Shown here: positions 62,948-64,000 of the stretch, one piece after another
Layout: every line of letters begins with the position of its first letter
How positions within the stretch are numbered: position 1 is the first letter of the stretch
From: Dicaeum eximium
Taxonomy: Eukaryota > Chordata > Aves > Passeriformes > Dicaeidae
DNA length: 64,000 nucleotides
Assembly: GCA_013396995.1 (NCBI GenBank)
Contig: VWZP01007940.1
Coordinates: 124,001 to 188,000, forward strand
Direction: 5' to 3'
Made by a program: the position numbers and the translations under genes
The notes under the pieces: model-generated
The model's database searches: none
What the model was told of the DNA's origin: nothing
Seen by the model: the letters and a program-made list of their open reading frames with translations, nothing else

Positions 62948-62990
62948 TAGTTAATAGTTAATATAATTATTAGTTAATCATTTTAGTTAA
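62948..62990 (+). repeat. TAGTTAA repeat cluster
   Basis: Four exact TAGTTAA heptamers (62948, 62955, 62971 and 62984), two of them directly adjacent, plus a partial fifth at 62991. Possibly a decayed 7-bp tandem array. Confidence 0.8.
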
Positions 62991-62994
62991 TAGT

Positions 62995-64000
62995 TCTCAC
63001 CTTGCAGCTGAGAATGCTAAAAATTCCAGTGTGGGAAAACTCCATTTTTATACCTAATGTTGCATCCTGTGCCTCCTTTGAGAAGCTGAATTCTTGTGGA
63101 GAGATAACACACCCACAGACTTGCACATAGCCTTTTGTCAGAGTGAGGCAGGTGGCGATGTCCCCTGCCCCCACCACCACCCCTGCCACTTCCAGCAGAT
63201 TGAGCTGAGCCTAGCGGAGCCCGTGTCCCCGCATGTCTCAGCTGCCTGGTGTCGTCAGCAAGATCAAGAAATAAATCTACTCATTGCATTTTGGCTGTGG
63301 TATGATGGTTGCCCTTGGTTACCTGCATGTGTTGATACACATAACCAGATAAATTCTTCCTTTAATTTTAATCAACACTTTAATACTAAAATTAAGATGC
63401 CATAAAAGACAATCTCACAAATAAGCAAGTACTTACCCTTCCTATTTTATCACTTGGTAGAAGGATCACAGAGGACTGATAGTCTTCAGGGTGAAACATG
63501 TGGATAACAAGTAAACATCTACACTACTTTTCATCTGTTATTGATTTAAATTTAAACTCTACATGAATGACATCTATATTTCAAAGGTAAACATATCAAT
63601 AGCATTACCAAATTCTAAGTAGAAAGAATTTTGAAGTCTTCTAGTCAAGGATATGAGTGCATCTTGGTCAGCATTTATTCTGGTAACAACCACCATCCCA
63701 TTAGATGAATCCAAACTTGAATGAAAGTTATGATATCAAAACCTTACTTACAGGAACAGATGCTATCCTTCCCTTAACTTTCAATGATTTAACTCTTTAT
63801 TCCATTAGCACCAGTCCATCAGTCCTATCTGGATTTTGCTTCAGTCAATTAGCTTTCATCATTAGCCCAAACTGTGATTTAATCAGATGAAACCAACTGT
63901 TCATATTGAAAACAAGCAGGGTGTTTTGGGCCATAACCATGAATTCTGAGCAATGACAATGAACAGAGCCAGAGAGAACTATTCAGGAAAACATCCATCC
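62995..64000. other. Non-coding DNA with a GC-richer patch at 63060-63290
   Basis: The GC-richer patch (63120-63245 has gaggcaggtggcgatgtccc and gagcctagcggagcccgtgt) ends with an AATAAA at 63270-63275. This may be a fragment of an LTR on the plus strand, but no family match or ends are clear. A 103-codon frame crosses it without known resemblance. The rest up to the window end is AT-rich. Confidence 0.4.

Noticed and set aside
1..64000. CRISPR arrays, tRNAs, rRNA, bacterial operons or phage genes.
   Set aside because: No regularly spaced repeats, cloverleaf-like sequences or dense coding; composition and repeats are those of a bird genome.

Overview
This 64 kb window looks like AT-rich, non-coding DNA from a bird. 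The evidence is the set of interspersed repeats. Several fragments are of the CR1 LINE, with the typical 3' end (around 'attctatgat'), and there are several long terminal repeats (LTRs) of types I know from avian, especially songbird, genomes. A passerine is my best guess within birds, but that is inference. There are no bacterial-style genes or operons. I find no protein-coding gene, exon series, tRNA, rRNA or CRISPR array that I can defend. The open reading frames present are short and AT-driven, or lie inside repeats. The window is therefore either intergenic (gene-desert-like) or the inside of a very large intron; the sequence alone cannot tell which.

Layout. 1-4504: plain AT-rich DNA with two perfect inverted repeats. 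4505-5089: a plus-strand LTR carrying a short tandem repeat and two AATAAA signals. 5090-14450: mostly unique DNA with a CA microsatellite, T/G- and A/C-rich simple tracts, a 31-T run followed by a single N, one CR1 3' fragment, a GC-rich island (11458-11820) and a possible ancient CR1 relic. 14453-14640: a decayed CR1 reverse-transcriptase fragment. 14641-23876: unique AT-rich DNA. 23877-25142: a minus-strand LTR followed by a second, less certain LTR. 26281-26748: a clear minus-strand CR1 3' end. 26749-40369: the longest stretch without a recognisable element. 40370-43560: a pile-up of transposon relics, namely CR1 ORF2 pieces, a minus-strand LTR, an unclassified GC-richer block and a possible ERV relic. 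43561-53677: unique DNA with two more CR1 3' ends, one possible conserved non-coding block (46120-46480) and a striking A/C tract. 53678-54230: the best-defined element, a solo LTR with TG/CA ends and a perfect 5-bp target-site duplication. 54236-62293: unique AT-rich DNA. 62294-62843: a second copy of the 23877 LTR family. 62844-64000: mostly unique DNA with a small GC-richer patch.

Nothing here forms a working system. The repeats are independent, degraded insertions of different ages; all retroviral material I can see is LTR-only or too decayed to read. The points most worth following up are the intact-looking solo LTR, the element pile-up at 40-43.5 kb, the unexplained GC-rich blocks, the possible conserved block near 46.3 kb, and the recurring strand-biased A/C tracts.
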